From Panaeolus papilionaceus (lineage: Eukaryota; Basidiomycota; Agaricomycetes; Agaricales): a stretch of DNA of 64,000 nt. The stretch is from positions 1,922,001 to 1,986,000 of the forward strand of contig JADNRZ010000009.1 of assembly GCA_015501605.1 (NCBI GenBank), written 5' to 3'. Of the stretch, positions 37,707 through 50,393 are shown in pieces (within the stretch, counting starts at the first letter, position 1; each line of letters opens with the position of its first letter). Under the pieces are notes generated by a model. The model saw only the letters and a list, made by a program, of their open reading frames with translations, was not told the origin of the DNA and made no database searches. Position numbers and translations under genes: made by a program.

Positions 37707-39690
37707 TCCTCTTGAATATTCTGGGATATACTTTCGATATTGAGGGTAGTTTGGGAGCGTTCAAGTTCTTGTAAGAATGAGTGCTGTCTGTTCAGAGTAC
37801 TTCGTAGTTAAAGAACAGCATCCCCCAAATCCATAATCGGCATGGTCGCGGCAACACGTGATGTCATTGAATGACGTCACGCGACCTAAATAGGCGTGCG
37901 GCGTGCACCGCTTTGGACGCGCTGGCTGCTCAGGTTCATCTGCTCTGTTCAGGGTGGATGTATTGCAAAATTATGTCCTGAGTTACCGCTGACAACTTTA
38001 ACATCTTATCGGAATCATATGTCCTATATATAGATAGATTGAGTTATCTGACAAGATGAGTACTTAGCAAGGTTGCTAGGTACGCTGCAAATTGCATCCA
38101 GTGACAAAAGTCATCGCCCTGGTTGGTGTTGCAATGTCAAACGGCCGCTAGCAGCACGTTTAGGCTTGACAAGCAAGCCGTTACTTGACTTGGACAGACG
38201 TCGGCTATGGACCTCTTTCAGAGTTGACATGTGCATCGTACGTGCCTGATGTGAGAATGCTGCAAACACGCTTTGAAGGCGTTGGCTGCTGTCATTGGCA
38301 GCTATCCCATTGGTGGTAGTGTGTATTACGGGAGGACCATGCGTACCGAGAAACCCAAGTTTGTTTAAATCACCATATATGTGATGGGATTTGTTAATCG
38401 GAGGGCTTCGAGGTCGAGGGATTGCGATGCTTCGAGCTTTGCACGAGATGACCCGACCGACATGAATGAAAAACTCAAGTATACGAGAGCCATTGGAGTT
38501 ATAATACTTATAAAGGCATCGTAGTGATACACATAAGCCTTTTTATCGCAATGAATCAACCCACAATGACTTAGCCCAATGAATACGACTCGAGGTGGAA
38601 GTCAGGTAATGATGGTACACTGGTGTAGTAAGTATGTCGGCCGATGGTAGTTAGTAGGATCTGGTCCCTATGCATGCACGTGTAGTGGACAAAGACTCGT
38701 GACGTCCCTCGTCTCATCCTAATGGCATAAGCCAAAAAATACTGCGCAATACGCAGGACTTCGAAACGGACCTGGGGTAGGGTAAAGGGTATGTTTGAGC
38801 GTGGGCACAGTCTTCTCGGCACAAGTTAAGCCTCGATGTTTGGCTGAACCCTTCGAGCTAAACTCTTTCCTAAAAAGAGGCGAAGTTGTTTGCGGCGGCA
38901 ACGTTATTTCTTTGACATTTCTTGCACTGTTCCTGCACTGTCCAACGTTCGAATAAATTAACTACATGTGCACGTCGACATCTTGACTGGCATCCAACAG
39001 GGGCATATAATATAACGCTTCATATCTCGTGGTGAACCTATGGTTTTTCGGGGCGACAACCTTTCAAGCCTCCGAACTTCGAAGCCAGCGCCTGAGTGAG
39101 AGCAGTGCAAAATACTGGTGAAAGTAAGTTTGTCATTTCCTATGTCTTCACCCTAAAATGTAGATGCGTTTGCTTCTACCAATAACAACGTGAGTCGGGA
39201 CTCAACATCGAAGGCTTGGGGACCACAATCCAGGTCCCCTCATCATAATTCATGACCTCATCTATTTTAGGATTTGAAAAATTTCTGGTGCCCATCTGCA
39301 GCGCGTGGAAATGTAAGCCGTGCGGACCCTCCATTTATGTCTCTGAAAACATCCGGAGTCCGTAAATCCACCGTGTTTGTACATTTCGGCGGTGAGATTG
39401 TGCTTTCATCTCCCAGCCGTCTACCAGCGCAAAGTCATCTCTGACGCGCTTCAAGTGGAAATGGGCGATTGACACGCTCTCATTGGACAGCGCCGCGTGC
39501 CAAGTCCGGCAATAATTTCCAGTCCACCAAAATGATTTGCAAACCCGTTTTGTTCTCTCCTTCCCTTCGCAATCGGGTAACATTCCGTGCAGACCTACAT
39601 GCTGGAGACGCCACCCCATTTTGTGCACGCACTACTGTGAATCTGAATATATCCGGGGCACGATGTCTTGCGTAATTCCCCCCATCTCTC
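37707..39690. other. Intergenic region, nothing firm
   Basis: Upstream of two divergent genes. A 97-codon minus-strand frame at 39335-39628 covers the promoter side of the next gene and has no family motif, so it is not called. Confidence 0.55.
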
Positions 39691-39692
39691 GA

Positions 39693-39700
39693 ATATAAAA
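39693..39700 (+). promoter_or_regulatory. TATA box of the secreted beta-barrel gene
   Basis: ATATAAAA followed by GGGG, about 100 bases before the start codon; the classic spacing for a strongly expressed fungal gene. Confidence 0.6.
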
Positions 39701-39799
39701 GGGGTTCCTCGTCGAACGAAAATCTGCCCTTGAGTGCTTGCCCATTCGTTGCCTAACCACCCACAACTTAGCCCTCACCGATACATACCTCTATTCGAC

Positions 39800-40481
39800 A
39801 TGATGCGCTCCGTTGTATTCATCTTCAGCGTTGTTTTCTGCTTCATCTTTGCTCTTGCATCTCCTGTTCCTGTAGCAGACGGCGAGCTCGTCGAATTAGA
39901 GGCGCGAAAGACACGAGTCGGTAGAGTGAGTCCTCTCATCCCCCCCTTCATGAATAGCGACTAACCCTTTTTTTCAATGACAGGGGACGTGGTTTCACCC
40001 TGGTAAGTAATGCAGCGCTCAATAATTTGTGTCACGCGCTTAACCAGTCTATATTTACCTCTAGGACTCGGCAATTGTGGCAAATGGGACAACGACAACT
40101 CGCTGATCCTTGCGATCGGGAAGGGATTCTACGATCAGAACAAAGGTTCTAATTGTGGTCAGGTATTTTAGCTTCAGACTCAATTTGCTTTTGGACCTGC
40201 ATTTCTGACTAGGCCCGACTGTTTCTGTTCTAGTGGGTTGAAATTGTCAACACCCAGAACGGCAAGAAAGCCTACGGCATGACCAGGGACAGCTGCCAGT
40301 CTTGCAAAGAACAAGACATTGGTACGCTTCTAATAGCCAACACACGGTTTCTGTCTGTAACTGACTTTTGTTGAATGGTACTTTAGACATGTCCCCTGCG
40401 CTTTTCAAGAAGCTGGCTCCTCTGAGTGCAGGCAAAATTACCGTCTCATGGCACTTCATGAGCAAGAGCTGGAAGCCTTAA
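39800..40481 (+). CDS. Secreted RlpA-like double-psi beta-barrel protein
   Basis: Five exons (39800-39925, 39984-40002, 40065-40162, 40234-40321, 40387-40481) give 141 residues. The start MMRSVVFIFSVVFCFIFALA is a strong signal peptide; a second in-frame ATG follows immediately. The mature part reads GTWFHPGLGNCGKW, then LILAIGKGFYDQN, NCGQWVEIVN, TRDSCQSC and ISWHF-like SWHFMSKSWKP at the end. This is the barwin/expansin-related fold of about 110 residues seen in many small secreted fungal proteins. The barrel Asp expected near DIDMSP is present (DSCQSC...DIDMSPALFKKL). These proteins have no firmly known activity; wall binding or plant contact has been proposed for relatives. A TATA box with good spacing suggests high expression. 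Confidence 0.88.
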
Positions 40482-42114
40482 AGCGTCCACTCTTTCATTT
40501 CCCCAGGATTTATCCGCACCTCTTTAATCTGGTTTGGACTCACGACCCCACGCCTTCGACACGATACTTCACCCCACAACACGACCTCACATGTCCGGAC
40601 CACCACTTCCGACAGGCACGCACCACCACGCCTTACATACTTAGACCTTGATTCGCTCGACGCGACTCATTTAGATTAAACCCACCATCCAACGTGTTTC
40701 TTTTCCGGAATTGTCTACTGCTTTCACGTTACGTCCTAGCCTGTAGTTTTTAGTTTTCCTCGCTTTTTTCTTTTTAACCGACGCAGGTGCTTTAGACGTC
40801 GACTGCCTTGGCAGGATTTCCCCTTTCTATTATGCATGCATTATGCATTCCATGCGACACCCATCCACCTCCTCTTCCTCGTACTGCGTACAAGCTTTTC
40901 TTTCTGTCTGTCTGTAGATAATTTTATCCAGCTCTGGAATAGCTGGTATTGGTACCTCTTTCTTTCCATCATAGAATTGTATTATTCCCCATCACTGTAC
41001 AAAAAAATTTCTGTAGGAATTTATAGCTGCGCAAGACGCGGAAAATTGTATACATTTTTTTTCTTACATTTCGGTGGCTAAAGTAGAGTCTTCCTTTGAC
41101 TCTTGACACACATATGTAAACTCGAGCTCCAGTACACACCCCAGTTATGAATGAGTCTTCTGCACCGTGCGGTCTTTAAGTGCGAGCCGCACCATCACCG
41201 TCAGTTGCAAGTACACGCTCAGGCGCATGCGTATTGAGAATCCATAAAATGGAATGCGGCCTGGACGAGTATCCGGCACTCTGAGAAATGCTGGGCTAGC
41301 TTACACACCCTACATTGGCCCTCGTGATGAACGAGTTTGGCAAAAGTTTACCTGGCCATTTGCCAAGCGGCGTCTGTAGGCGTCTCTGTCCAGTTCCGAC
41401 AACTATTCCTGGAAATATCTCCCAAATTGAAATATTGACCGATAAAGTTCAGATACCGCCGGAGGGAATTTTGTTCTCAAAACGCCCACCGTTCTTAGCT
41501 ATAGACTCTAGTGGGAGTTTTGTGAAAATATATTGGAGTTTTCTTCCGTTCGCATGCATGTAGTGTGGGGCCCAGCTGACCCTAAGAGTTTCGTGCGTGC
41601 AGGATTTGATTGATTGAGAGAAACATATTAATGTCGATGAATTTTTTGCAAAGTCGCACAAGTGAGTGAATATGTTGCTTGCGCGTACCCTGCTCTGCAT
41701 TGATAACCCTGTCGTCATACTCAATACGATCATTGAAACGCCTGCCAGGTCCCTATTGATAATCTGCAGGGACTTTTCAGCGCTACGCTTGTTCGGGAAT
41801 GCACTGAAAACACGTTGAGGATGAGGGTTGGCTACTGAGTCGAGACGCCCTGACTCAGCGACAGTCTTCCATGGTGCCAGGCTGCTTACTTGTCGAACCA
41901 AAACGCGGGCATGTCCGTGTCTTTACGGATAGATTTCCGGAGACACATGACGCCAAAAATCCTTGAGAAATACCATGGAAATATGACAGAACACCCGGCG
42001 TCGGCCTTCAGGTGAACGGAGATCTTGAACCTTAAGATTTTATAAAAACAAAAGAAGAAAAGGGCAATGTGGATCACATTACTATGCAAGGAAAAAAAGC
42101 GGCGGAGGCGGAGT
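40482..42114. other. Convergent intergenic region
   Basis: 3' regions of the genes at 39800 (+) and 42115 (-). A minus-strand frame of up to 150 codons at 41449-41901 has no ATG at its start and no family motif; not called. Confidence 0.5.
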
Positions 42115-43735
42115 TTACGCAACGGACGCCCATACGCCCTCTGGTCTCTTTCCTAGCAGTTCCCAGACCTCCCTTGCCAACGCCTTTTCCGACGGAATGA
42201 AAAATAGCAGAAGCGTATTGAAGCGTTTGATTTTAGTGAAGTTGACCAAATAGTCCATGATAGCACCCTTGACGTTGTCGCCTGCTGCTGGTGATTTAAG
42301 TACCGTTGAGAACACTCTGAGGATATCGACAAGGAGGGGAGATTCCAGTGAGGACGAGCACAGCTCTGGGAATTTGGCTGGTGGGATCGCCTGAAAAAAT
42401 AAATAATGAGCACTGACCACGAGTGATGACCAGTGGAACACAGATAAACTCGCGTTAATTGACCTCCATTTGCCCTCCAGGGATGAGCTATTCCACGACC
42501 TTGCAAACTCGACAAGAGTCTTAGGTACTTTTACGGTTGAATCGCCATTATTCAGACTAGCAGCAAAATTCGTGAACGCTGCAGGGGGCTCCTGTTTAGG
42601 CGGCGACGGGACTTTGGTACTAGGTGCTGGGCTAGGGTCTTTAGGAGGCACAGGCTGACTCCTAGTTTCAAAAATAGTGTTTTCGCCTGATTTGCGGAAA
42701 ATACCACCACCAACTCGGGTAGTTTTTGTCTCTCGAGCTTGTTTTGCCTCCTGGAAGGTCGCAGGTTTTGACGGTGTTGGTGTGGATGATGTGGGGGTAG
42801 ATTTTGGCTCTGGAGGGGCTGTTGGTGATGCTGTTGGTTGAGGGGCCGTGCCCTCCTTCTTGATAGATCTCGTCGAAACTGCTTCTAGTGTGCTTGGACT
42901 CACGCCAATTTTTTTGGGTTCAGGAGACGTCTGCGATGTTGGTTTAGGTTGCGGTGTAGCAACAGGTTGAGGTGGTGGCGTAGATGTGCTTTTTACAACA
43001 GATTCAGAGCCGCCCGACGGTTTCCAAGCTTTGCCATCAGCGTCCACGATTCTGATAGGAACTCTTCTTGTTGGAGCTGACTTGGGGTCTAAGATAACGG
43101 CAGCTGGTGAAATGGGAGTCTAAAAAGCCCTTCAGTCGCGAAGAATGTAAAGGGTGAACAAGGAAATGAACCTTGGGCTTTTTCTTCTGGATTTGCTCGT
43201 TTGTTTTTCTCAGTTCCTCCTGAGCAGCAGCATTCGAAGGTTCTCGCTTCAATATATCAGAGAAATCTAGTTGCCCTGTAAGCTTCCAAATATCGCGACA
43301 AAAGAGCTTCTTCCTCACCATTCTTCGCATTTTCAAGTTGATCCAACCCAAAACGTGCTTGACCTCTTCTAAACAAGGCCTTCACATTATTTGCGCTCAG
43401 CTCAAGAACAATGCTGCAATCTCGTTCTGCGTCAGCAAATCTGTGATGATAAAAGTGAGGGAATGAGCACCCAGTCGAGATGCAGTGTTCACGTTGGAAC
43501 GTACTTGCCTAGCTTGAGGTATGCTGCAGCGCGATTGAGGGGATAAGTAGGGTCTTTCCTATCAGATAGAATGGCATCCGTATAGTGCCCTATCGCTGTA
43601 GGATAGTCAGCTGCTTTAAAAGCGGCATTTCCCTAAGAAATCAAAGATATATGGTGAGAGTGGTCTTGATCAATATCATCTTGTTTCGTGGATTCTTACC
43701 TTGTCTTTAGCGGCTTTAGCTTTCGTGTTTGACAT
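42115..43735 (-). CDS. RPAP3-like TPR co-chaperone (R2TP subunit)
   Basis: Multi-exon gene on the minus strand, start at 43735 (MSNTKAKAAKDK). TPR motifs follow: GNAAFKAADYPTAIGHYTDA, NRAAAYLKLGKFADAERDCS and LFRRGQARFGLDQLENAKND, the kind that clamps Hsp90/Hsp70 tails. A long Pro/Thr/Ser/Lys linker precedes a C-terminal RPAP3_C domain: VPKTLVEFARSW, IPPAKFPELCSSSLESPLLV, TLLLFFIPSEKALAREVWEL. RPAP3/Spag1-type proteins link Hsp90 to RuvB-like ATPases in the R2TP complex for assembly of RNA polymerase II and snoRNPs. A 63-base in-frame segment at 42391-42453 inside the last domain has a GC donor and an AG end and separates INA-type residues from AIPPAK; the domain looks normal only if it is removed. 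Whether it is spliced is uncertain. Confidence 0.85.
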
Positions 43736-44089
43736 TAAGCAGGAAAGTAGGTATTATGAGACTTTAACAGAGTATGTGTATGAATTTAGTCGAAACAAGC
43801 TGCTCGTTGCAGTTCAAGGTGCACTCGCTGCCCTGTTGACGCGTCTCAGTGAATCGTTGCGTCGGCGGTCCGATGGCCCGGGGTAGCCGCATACCTGATA
43901 GGAGCTTGAGAAAACGAAGTCTTTTGTCAAAGAGGAGCCGAAAATCCTGTCTTCATTACACATACTAATGGTCAATGGAATGAAAAAAGTGAGATAGGAT
44001 GACAATAAATCGATACATGAGATACCAGACACTATGTACATATTACAACAGTGAAACCGTCCATGCATCCTCCAGTCTACAGATTTAGC
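43736..44089. other. Short intergenic region
   Basis: Promoter of the RPAP3-like gene plus 3' UTR of the HUA1-like gene; no other feature seen. Confidence 0.5.
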
Positions 44090-45639
44090 TCAAAAGAAAG
44101 TCCTTCCCACTCCTCCACACACTTCACAATTCATCCTCTCAAAAACCATAAAGCTAACATTTCCCTTTCCATTACACCTCCAGCATAGTCTTCCTCCAAT
44201 CCTAGGGTCACCTGCGGGGTAAACAACTGTTCCAGGAGCTGGAGGCGACATGGGCGTCAGTAAAGAATTCGGTGGACCATAAAATCCACCGTGATGATTA
44301 CTCATGTATCCTCCAGGAGCAAAGTGCGAAGGTGGCGGCTGGAAGGATACCGACGGTGGGATCGGAGGTGGCGCCGGAGGGGGGATATGAGGAAGGGGTT
44401 TCTGGAAATTGTTGCTTCCAGGAGACGACGAACTCTGGTCCGGGCGATTAAAGGAATAAGCTAAAGGACCCGAAAAGGGTTTCGCGTATTTTCCCCAGCA
44501 TTTCTTGCAAGGGTGTAGCGGATCAGCGTTCTTATAACCAACGTTGAGACCTATTTTTAGAATTACACGAAAGATAAAGATTAGCGTCATTGTCGTTTAA
44601 AAGTAGAGCTGGCTTGAAGTAGCAGCAAAAACATACACTTCTCGCACTTGTACCCTTTTGGATACACTAGAAGTTTTCCATCTTTTAGAAGGGGGTGGCC
44701 AACCATGGGATGACTTGTAGGACGACCATCGTTCGGTATGGAACCTTCTCGACGATGTGAAGAGCTGGATGCTGCTGGCGCCGATGAGGGTGGCGGACCC
44801 GATGGGGGTTTGTAGCTAGGCTCATTGTCAACATTAATGAGACCTTCACCTGTACCTGCGGCGTAGAATTCTCTCGCGAAATCAGAAGAATGCCTTCGTT
44901 CTTGAGGACGAGGTGAACGGGGAGGTGTTAGGTCCGACGTCGAAACTGAGGCGGGATGACGGGGTGGTGGCGGAAAGTAGGACGAGTTCGGACCTGGAGG
45001 AGGGTGAACTGGGGGAGGATATGGTCGTGATGCATGTGTTTGCTGCCCGGGGTATGACGACCACTGTGTTCTCCCTGTCGACTGCGGAGTTATGCCTGCA
45101 GAACCAAGATTGTTGCTGATGTTTCTAGCGACACTATTCAAAGAACTTGCAAACGATCTAACGAGGTCTGAACTGGTGGTATATGAGCTAGAACCACCAA
45201 AAGAAGGACCTGGCCCATATGGCGCAGGAGATCCAAATGATTGTGGCTGCGACCATCCCGTACTTTGCGGTGAAATCACTGGTGGTGGTTGCGGTGGTGG
45301 TTGCGGATTTCGGGGCGGGGGCGGCTGGAAAGGCCTATTGGGACCCTGCTCAAGCGTGGTTTCTCCAGTATGTGCTGCGGGTCTAGGAGTGTAAGGTGGT
45401 GGTTCCTCGAGAGGTATACCATCAAGATCTCGATTGGGCTGAACCCTCGGTGTTTCAGAGTCGGCAGAAGAGGGTGTAGGGTCCGTACTGGTAGTAGATG
45501 ACGAGAACGAAGGTGGTGGGCTTATCTGATCTTCACTTCTGGAAGAATTGCTAGGCGTCGCATCGGAAGCGTCTTGTGAGCCTGTATTTCGTGGGGTAGA
45601 TGAATGAGATCGGAACGGGTTAAATGTGGAGAGAGGCAT
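44090..45639 (-). CDS. HUA1: HUA1-like proline-rich protein with zinc-binding C-terminus
   Basis: Two exons on the minus strand (44637-45639 and 44090-44550) give 487 residues. The N-terminal 290 residues are low complexity, rich in Pro, Ser and Gln, with PPxY-type short motifs (EEPPPYTPRP) that could bind WW domains of a Rsp5/NEDD4 ubiquitin ligase. The conserved part begins LLVYPKGYKCEKCLNVGYKN, with PLHPCKKCWGKYAK next, a second Pro-rich stretch, then GRLCWRCNGKGNVS and CEVCGGVGRTFF. These CxxC and CxxCxGxG repeats resemble the zinc-binding region of DnaJ and define the Hua1 family, linked in yeast to actin patches and endocytosis. The intron splits a Cys codon. It lies next to the RPAP3-like gene on the same strand, without obvious functional link. 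Confidence 0.87.
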
Positions 45640-48600
45640 CCTGTTATTCCTTGAAGGTTATCTCTCGTGTATCATACGCGAATGTTGTATGAACGAGGTC
45701 GGTTAGCAGAGTGGTGGTGAGAGAAGAAAGCAGAAATGGCTTGGACATTGGTCTCACCGCCAACCAACACAGCTTCAGATGCCGGCCCGCCGTCCGTCTT
45801 GGTATGAATTTCGGGTGATTTAACATGGCTGGCCAGCGTCTCTGTACATCTCGAGGTGACGAAAACGAAGGTGATCTTGTTGCTAATAGTGCAATTTCGA
45901 TTGAAATCGAGTTCACAGGCAGAGGATCAACTATCGGACACAGAGTTAACCCGTTGGCGAGTCCGCTTTACCGTGAAGATAGGCAACACAACCTCAACAG
46001 GATCATAAGCAAGGCTTATCGGCGCGAGCGTTGAGATGGACGTAGTTCATTCTCTACAATAGTGTTTAGAAGAGAGAAAAGAAGAACGTTTCGATAAGAT
46101 ATATCGTAATACTTACTGTTATAAAATTAATAGGTTGGGACGCTCATCCAAACTCTAGAGTTGACGAGAAAACAAGGCAGATCCAAAGAGACAGAAATCC
46201 TATCGCAACGCCTGACTCCCAACTCCTTTCAAAACAACTGAGGGTGTCTAACAAACACTGTAGTTGAGGCTCGAAGTCTTTCATCGTGCTGATCTTCGTC
46301 AAGACAGACTTTAGGAAAGGTTGTGCACAATTGGACAATATTAATCTTAAAAACTTGTTCGTCAAAGATGTGGAGAGACAGAATTATAGTTACTCGATAT
46401 AACCCTCCCCATTCATATTACTATGAGAAGGCAGTTCTGCATGCTTACACGTCATCGAGAGGGGATTTTGGGCAGCAGAACTCGAGTCGAATGAGCATCA
46501 CGAAAAGGGCAACATGGCACGATGATTCGAGCAATCCATACAGTACAGCAGATCACCCAAATCAGTCTGAACCTATCCAGATGCGAGCAAGTCTTATCCA
46601 GCTTACCTCCTACGCGAGATTTTCGTGATACAGACCTCGAGAAAAACGGGCAGAAGCAGCCTCACGTCGGGGATCCTCGAGAACGTTTGCTTCGAGGAGG
46701 GCTTCGAAAGGCTTCGAGCTTCTCCAGGGTAATGAGATCAATCAAGAACCTGCTTACTTTTTTTATTTGACCTCTTCTACTACCCGCCACAGTGATAGGA
46801 AGATAGCGTACAGAATACGTCAATAGACTCTGACTGGTCTACTGTCCTCGAAAGGGCATTGTGTAAGCGCGTCATCGGTCCAGGCGGTGTTGATTATTGC
46901 AATAATCCTATGATAAACGTGATTCCTGAAATAAATTCGAAAAAGCAGATTTATAACAGCATGTCGAATTAAGCGGAATGTGGGCTCCTTAACTGTGCTG
47001 CTCTCAGTTTCATACTTCTATACCCGATCCGCCGGGACATTTTTAGCACTCTGCTGCTGAGCCTTCGCCTCCGGCTTCACATTCCAACCCATCTCATCTC
47101 AATCGTAAGTAAGGTTGGAGTGACGCAAGGTTTAGAAAGAACAGTGTATTATGTACCGTATTATGTATGCCTTTTTGTTCCCGGTACACGAGATCTGTCC
47201 AGCTGACGCACTGCATGACGGGTGAGATGAGATTAAGTATATGCTGGGTGCTATGTGCGTAGCGGTACCAGAATATTTGAAGTGAAGCCTGCAAGAACAA
47301 GGGATGCAATATGATAAGGTTGAACCTGTGGAGATTGGGGTAGAGTCTAAGTGTGACGCGGCATGATCTATAGAGTTAGAGGTAATCAGCGGACGGGTTC
47401 CTGAGCGTTGTTTCTCTGTACAGACTTGCTTTACCAGCCTAAGTTACATACTGGTAAGGTTAGATAGCGCCAACATAAGCTCTTTTCATGTCACGCCTAC
47501 CAGCGTCGCTGATGAGGAGGCTTCGCGAGCCTCACTTTGGGTAGCCCATTGTTGATATCTTGATGCAGTGCAGAGATGCCCGGATCGACCAGGTGCCGGT
47601 GATTTGCATCTGATGAAGTACCCTAGAACCAGGTGCATCTACGTGTAAAGATCCTGAAAAGTCGAACATGACAGCGACGCAGATCCAGATTGTCGTCTCT
47701 AATGGTAGTCCTCGCTCGAAACAACAAAAGAAGAGACCAAGGACTCTCCGTGACGCTAGCGATGATAGAGATGCGTACTGAGGTAAGTAAAAAGCATGTT
47801 TTTGCCACAGCGGAGATTATTACGCGTACGGGGCGCAGCTGCAGAAGGCAGCGAGGGAGAGGGAAGAGCCTAATTCATTCTCAGCTACGTTCGTATTGAA
47901 ATTCGAAGGGTTCGACAACGAGGCTGCGGGTCTGTCCCGCTGCCAGCATTGCTGGCACTTCCAACAGTGGGTAAATTGGGTGGCCTGGATCTAAGCAAAT
48001 CTACTGCAAGATCGAGTTGCCAAAAATCAGTCGTACGTTGTTCCCATTCATTGTGCATCGCGAGCCAGATTCAATCCGTTACATTGCAATTGGGTTCTGC
48101 CTGACATCTCATGTTCTTCCTCCCCATTGACCGCACATGTTCCTTTTTCGGTTGAAAGGAAAGGGAAAAGGAAGCGCATATTTAGACATTTAGAATTCGA
48201 GAACTTGGCGCTTACCTGCCCTTTTTGCTGGAATGAACCCGTCATGTCGGCGAACTGGGAAGCGGACCAAATCTAGGAGATTGAGCTTTGCTGGTGCTGC
48301 AGAAGGGTGGAGCTGATCCTCAAATTCTAATCCAGCGGTGTAAAGAACGGGGATCAGACCTAACTTGCACTGGGTAGAACCACATCTGTTCACTGTGCTG
48401 ATCTGGATACAAGAAAGACTAGCCCAATGTGATTGTAACACATATCGCAAAGTAGACTGGTGCAGTTTGCTCACCATTCATTCAATTTATGTTGAGCCTC
48501 GGGACCGTTCAAGTCTGCCGAACCGGAAGATGGCCGTTTTTATGTCTATTACAAGGTAAGTACTTGTTCCGCGTCGAAGAATGATTAGTGCAAAGGCAAT

Positions 48601-49678
48601 TGAAAATGAGGAACTATTTTGAGCAAGTCGTGAAGAACTTGATCAGTTGGGGAGATTAAGGGATTCGGAGGCGTTCAGGAAACTTGAAGCATCAAGTTGC
48701 TCCGGGCGATGGAGCAGGTCCTAAAAGATATTGTGGATGATGGGCTATAGACCATAGCTGGGGATCATCCAGACGAGATAATACCAGGGAGCGCCAGGTT
48801 GCAGGGGGCTTGCAGAGGGGTAATTTGTTACGCCAAGTTACCCGTGAGGCGGTGTCCGCTCCTTACGGTTCGCCGCTCACGGCGACATCAAGAGTATTCG
48901 AGTCTAACGTTGTAAAAATACGATCGATGCCGAGTAATCAGAAGTCAAGCATTCATGAACGACAAAAATGGGGTCGCGAGGCCAGTCAAAGTAATCGAAG
49001 ACAAGTTCGAGGATATCAATAGCGTTTATCGACGAGGAAGACAGGTGTTGGTGGTTACCACCAAAGTCAAAGCGCTGTCATCACGGGTGAAGTTGACCTA
49101 TGATCGTCTGCGCGCTGGCTACGATCGTAAATAATAGGTTAGAGCAAGATCTACCAGGTTTTCGGTGGTGGCGTTGAGAGGAGATAGGTCAAGCGTGGCC
49201 TCTATTGGCTATGAACTGCCAAAGAATGTTTTTTACTTTCCACACAAACACCAGTGGAGCCGGCACACAAGGGAAGGATAGGACGGCACGTTTCGGAGGG
49301 TCTGGTCAAATTTACACCTGCGAGACCTGCTGAGTACTGTGCAACAGTGACAAATGTTTTAATATCTGACGTGGAGCACTGGCGCTACTCGGTCATGTCT
49401 GACAAAGCTCGTCCAGATGTGAGATCTCCGTTTGAATGCAGCCACGAGCACGAGTCAGGAGTTTACAAAATAGGTTATGGTGATGAAGAGTTTGTGAGTT
49501 GAATCGGGCAGAGATTTGGAGCTTGGAGTTTGAACAAGATGGAAGAGGAGAAGGGACGATGGTGGGAAATTGGGTGATTGGTGCTATTTTCGAACCAAAA
49601 CCTCGATCCACCAAGAGCATAGCCATTCGTAGCGACGGTTCTACATATCCCCGATATGAAATGATATGAGCACAAAAC
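45640..49678. other. Gene-poor 4 kb region with weak coding hints
   Basis: No gene is firmly supported. On the minus strand between 46144 and 47092 some pieces look coding: an ATG exon at 47024-47092 (MGWNVKPEAKAQQQSAKNVP), a stretch near 46800-46900 (INTAWTDDALTQCPF) and a frame at 46144-46365 ending in a hydrophobic segment (AIGFLSLWICLVF). Phases between them do not agree in any model I could make. A 69-codon plus-strand ATG frame at 45825-46034, divergent from HUA1, is also unassigned. The rest, to 49678, shows nothing. Confidence 0.4.
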
Positions 49679-49691
49679 TTATATATACAGG
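49679..49691 (+). promoter_or_regulatory. TATA-like element of the 49832 gene
   Basis: TTATATATACAG about 145 bases before the start codon, followed by a CT-rich leader. Confidence 0.45.
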
Positions 49692-49831
49692 GTTCATTCG
49701 ACCTCTTTTTTTCCTCACCAGTCAGGTCACCTTCATATAATCTCTCATATTCTCTCTACCACCAACAAGCCAGCCTTGCACTAGCATTCAACTACTGTAT
49801 CGTCTCTAACACAGCCAATCTTCATATCACA

Positions 49832-50393
49832 ATGCAATTTTTCCTGTCTTCCCTGTTCTTCGTCTTCTCTCTCTTCTCTTTCGCCTTTGCCGCACCTGTC
49901 CAGCTGGAACAACGCGATGTCTTTGTACCCCCTGTTTTGATGCCTAATGAGCACTCTGTCTGGAAAATTGGCAGCAAACAGACAGTCACTTGGTGAGTTT
50001 CGAATCTCCTAGACGACTTGAAATTATTAACTAAATGCTGATCCGCCGTTCGTAGGGACGTTACACACCCACCCAAGCAGATCACCAATTCAAAAGCTAT
50101 GATCATTTTGGCGAAGAACAGCTACCTGGATATCGGTGAGTATTTCTGCGCATCACATATCTTTTTCCGGACTCATAGGTTTTCATCAGATCACCCCTTG
50201 GCCACTGGCATCGATGTCATGACTGGCAAGGCTCAAATTACTGTACCCAAAGTCACTCCAGGCAATGACTACCAAATCATTGGTGAGTTTCAGAGCACGC
50301 TGTTCGTGATCTCGTCCAGATTTACTGATCCGTCTCATGACAGTCTTCGGAGACTCTGGCAACGCAGGCGCCTTCTTTTCAATAACACATTAA
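49832..50393 (+). CDS. Kre9/KNH-like small secreted protein (copy 3 of 4)
   Basis: Four exons (49832-49992, 50056-50135, 50190-50282, 50344-50393) give 127 residues. The signal peptide is MQFFLSSLFFVFSLFSFAFA with an Ala-Pro junction after it. The domain follows: HSVWKIGSKQTVTWDVTHPP, ITNSKAMIILAKNSYLDI, DHPLATGIDVMTGKAQITVP, GNDYQIIVFGDSGN, ending in FFSITH. There is no GPI tail, so a soluble secreted product is expected. It is the most compact copy in the window and has the same three intron positions as copies 1 and 4. It lies 680 bases upstream of copy 4 in the same direction, a likely local tandem duplication. Confidence 0.87.

Noticed and set aside
38760..38790. GGGTAGGGTAAAGGG stretch resembling telomere repeats
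   Set aside because: Only two or three imperfect units inside ordinary sequence; no repeat array.
41449..41901. 150-codon minus-strand frame downstream of the RPAP3-like gene
   Set aside because: Its full length depends on a non-ATG start, and it has no family motif.
45825..46034. 69-codon plus-strand ATG frame divergent from the HUA1-like gene
   Set aside because: Coding-like composition but no homology I recognise; could be part of the HUA1 promoter.
46144..47092. Possible multi-exon minus-strand gene
   Set aside because: Single exons look coding, but no combination of splice sites gives a continuous frame.
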